Source: Crenotrichaceae bacterium
GTDB lineage: Bacteria; Pseudomonadota; Gammaproteobacteria; Methylococcales; DRLZ01
Direction: 5' to 3'
Assembly: GCA_011322755.1 (NCBI GenBank)
Contig: DRLZ01000173.1
Span: 1-7,970, forward strand
DNA: 7,970 nucleotides
In this document: piece by piece, positions 6,399 to 7,970 of the stretch
How the letters are laid out: the number at the start of each line of letters is the position of its first letter
How positions within the stretch are numbered: position 1 is the first letter of the stretch
Program-made: the position numbers and the translations under genes
Notes under the pieces: generated by a model
What the model was told of the DNA's origin: nothing
What the model saw: the letters and a program-made list of their open reading frames with translations, nothing else
Database searches by the model: none

Positions 6399-7958
6399 AT
6401 GTTATGGAAATCACTGCTTCCATATCTTGTCGTGAGTTTCCTCTTATTGTCGATCATTTACTGGCAAACTCTGTTTTCGATGGTGAGCACCTGGTGGCAT
6501 ATTGGAACATATACCCATGGTTTTGTTATTTTTCCTGTCAGCCTCTGGATCATATGGCTATTAAAAGACTCAATTATCCGTAGCGCCCCAGAACCAACAC
6601 CAAAAGCAATTATTGCATTGTTCATACTGTCTCTGATCTGGTTGATTGCCAACCTGGGCGGTTTGATCGGCATTCAGCAATTTGCGTTCATCTCACTCAT
6701 TCTTCTCTTCACCTGGACATTGCTCGGAAAAGAGATCTGCAAAAAATTGATGTTTCCATTATTTTTTTTGTACCTGGCGGTTCCATTCGGCGATTTTCTC
6801 CTCCAGCCAATGATGAATTTTACTGCTGACTTTACGGTCGTTCTGCTGCGGCTGACTGGCCTCCCTGTCTACAGAAACGGATTATTCTTCATGCTGCCTA
6901 CCGGGCAGTGGTCTGTGGCTGAAGCATGCAGTGGCGTCCGTTATCTCATTGCATCAATCACTGTTGGTGTTCTGTTTGCCTACTTTTGTTATTCGAGCCT
7001 TTATAAGCGATTGATATTTACAGCCGTATCGATTTTCACTCCAATTATTGCCAATAGTCTGCGTGCTTATTTGATTGTTTTGATCGGACACTTTAGTAAC
7101 ATGAAACTGGCAACAGGCGTTGATCACTTTGTCTATGGCTGGCTATTTTTCGGCATTGTCATCACAATCATGATGTGGGTTGGTTCACTGTTTCAGGATC
7201 AATACCAATCAGTTGAAGACAATCACAGCAATACACATCAGAATCCTGGCTCCGACTCATCCTCACGGGATTATCAGGATATCATCAGACGAACAATTGT
7301 GGTTTCCATCCTGGCGTTACTCACCTGTTCTCTCGGTCCTGTTTGCGCATATCGACTTAATCAGCAATCACAACAACAAATCAACCTTGAATCAATTACC
7401 CTCCCCCAGTCGCAATCCCCTTGGTGGCGTATCAATGATGCAGATGATTGGCAACCCGGATATACCGGGCATGCCCTGACCTTATCCTCGGTCTACCAAA
7501 ATCAACTGGGTCAGGTACAATTAACCATGATTTTCTATCCGCATGAATCACAGGGACATGAACTGGTAAACGGGCAAAATTCGTTGCTTCCAGATGCTCA
7601 GTCCAACTGGCATCTTATCTCAGAAACCTTGCGTCGCCCTGATTTTGCACTCACTTCCACAATCGAGGTGCGTGAAAGCCTGATCGCATCAGACCAGTAC
7701 CGCTTGGTGTGGCAGTTTAACTGGGTCATTGGTCAGTTTCTGAGCAATGATATCAAAGCGAAAATGATTGCCGTAAAACATCGTATTCTTGGTCAAAATA
7801 GTCATTCTGTTGCTATTTTTATCAGCACTAAAACGAACGAAGAAATCACTGATGCCCAATTCAGATTGTCAGACTTTCTGCAAACATTCGCGCCATCAAT
7901 CGGGCAAACAATCGGGCAATTCAAAACATTAACGACTCATTTATCTCTAACTCAATAA
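6399..7958 (+). CDS. xrtA: Exosortase A fused to a C-terminal EpsI-family domain
   Basis: Inner-membrane cysteine protease/transpeptidase-like enzyme that processes PEP-CTERM proteins, here joined to an EpsI domain associated with exopolysaccharide production. The exosortase part has several membrane helices starting with LLPYLVVSFLLLSIIYW, the family segment TYTHGFVIFPVSLWIIW, and the catalytic triad: Cys177 in EACSGVRY (codon 6927-6929), Arg222 in ANSLRAYLIVLIGH (7062-7064) and His243 in GVDHFVYGWLFFG (7125-7127), counted from ATG 6399. A polar linker and one more membrane helix (TIVVSILALLTCSLGPVCAY) lead to the periplasmic EpsI domain, with the family-like ESQGHELVNGQNSLLP. From ATG 6399 the protein has 519 residues, fitting fused XrtA/EpsI proteins. 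A TTG at 6219 would add 60 polar residues; I prefer 6399 because family members begin just before the first helix, although no Shine-Dalgarno precedes it. It diverges from lolA and probably opens an exopolysaccharide locus. Confidence 0.92.
   Translation: MLWKSLLPYLVVSFLLLSIIYWQTLFSMVSTWWHIGTYTHGFVIFPVSLWIIWLLKDSIIRSAPEPTPKAIIALFILSLIWLIANLGGLIGIQQFAFISLILLFTWTLLGKEICKKLMFPLFFLYLAVPFGDFLLQPMMNFTADFTVVLLRLTGLPVYRNGLFFMLPTGQWSVAEACSGVRYLIASITVGVLFAYFCYSSLYKRLIFTAVSIFTPIIANSLRAYLIVLIGHFSNMKLATGVDHFVYGWLFFGIVITIMMWVGSLFQDQYQSVEDNHSNTHQNPGSDSSSRDYQDIIRRTIVVSILALLTCSLGPVCAYRLNQQSQQQINLESITLPQSQSPWWRINDADDWQPGYTGHALTLSSVYQNQLGQVQLTMIFYPHESQGHELVNGQNSLLPDAQSNWHLISETLRRPDFALTSTIEVRESLIASDQYRLVWQFNWVIGQFLSNDIKAKMIAVKHRILGQNSHSVAIFISTKTNEEITDAQFRLSDFLQTFAPSIGQTIGQFKTLTTHLSLTQ
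7897..7919 (+). repeat. Tandem 12-bp micro-repeat near the 3' end of xrtA
   Basis: CAATCGGGCAA occurs at 7897-7907 and again at 7909-7919, a 12-bp period that stays in frame and encodes two consecutive IGQ(T/F) units just before the C-terminus. It looks like a small in-frame duplication or slippage product and does not disturb the reading frame. Confidence 0.6.
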
Positions 7959-7970
7959 ATACAAATGCTA

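Noticed and set aside
7965..7970. ATGCTA just after the xrtA stop as the start of a next gene
   Set aside because: Only two codons are visible and no Shine-Dalgarno precedes them, so it cannot be supported.

Overview
The window looks like chromosomal DNA of a Gram-negative proteobacterium, most likely a gammaproteobacterium (a betaproteobacterium is not excluded), slightly AT-rich by eye. Three things point this way: a lolA-rarA pair as in Enterobacteria and relatives, a membrane-bound respiratory nitrate reductase alpha subunit very close to Escherichia coli NarG along its visible length, and an exosortase A fused to an EpsI domain, typical of exopolysaccharide-producing, PEP-CTERM-containing proteobacteria. 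The genus cannot be named from the sequence.

Layout. Four genes lie on the minus strand: lolA (5457-6092), rarA (4142-5455), a SAM-dependent methyltransferase of unknown substrate (3065-3904) and narG (1-2506). narG is cut by the left edge, so its last third and presumably narHJI lie outside. On the plus strand, diverging from lolA, is xrtA (best start 6399, end 7958). No tRNA, rRNA, CRISPR array, insertion sequence or phage gene was seen. The long plus-strand frames opposite narG and the short frames inside rarA are shadows.

The most informative non-coding part is 2507-3064, between the methyltransferase and narG. It holds a perfect 11-bp inverted repeat with a 6-bp centre (2931-2958), whose core is a one-mismatch FNR/ANR/DNR box. 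A TGn-extended -10 element (2918-2910) sits downstream at the distance that puts the box centre at -41.5 from the predicted start of transcription at about 2903. This is the architecture of a class II FNR-activated promoter and fits oxygen-controlled nitrate respiration. It also implies a leader of nearly 400 nt before narG, which is unusual. A weaker second promoter candidate lies nearer the gene.

How the genes relate. lolA and rarA are separated by one base and are almost certainly co-transcribed from an extended -10 promoter at 6147-6139; they serve lipoprotein transport and replication-fork repair. The methyltransferase lies 237 bp beyond rarA with a GTG start; that gap holds a short frame with an internal stop that may be a gene remnant. 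The exosortase probably begins an exopolysaccharide/PEP-CTERM locus that continues to the right. I see no convincing new multi-gene system. The points most worth checking are the narG regulatory region with its long leader, the unassigned methyltransferase, and the xrtA start.
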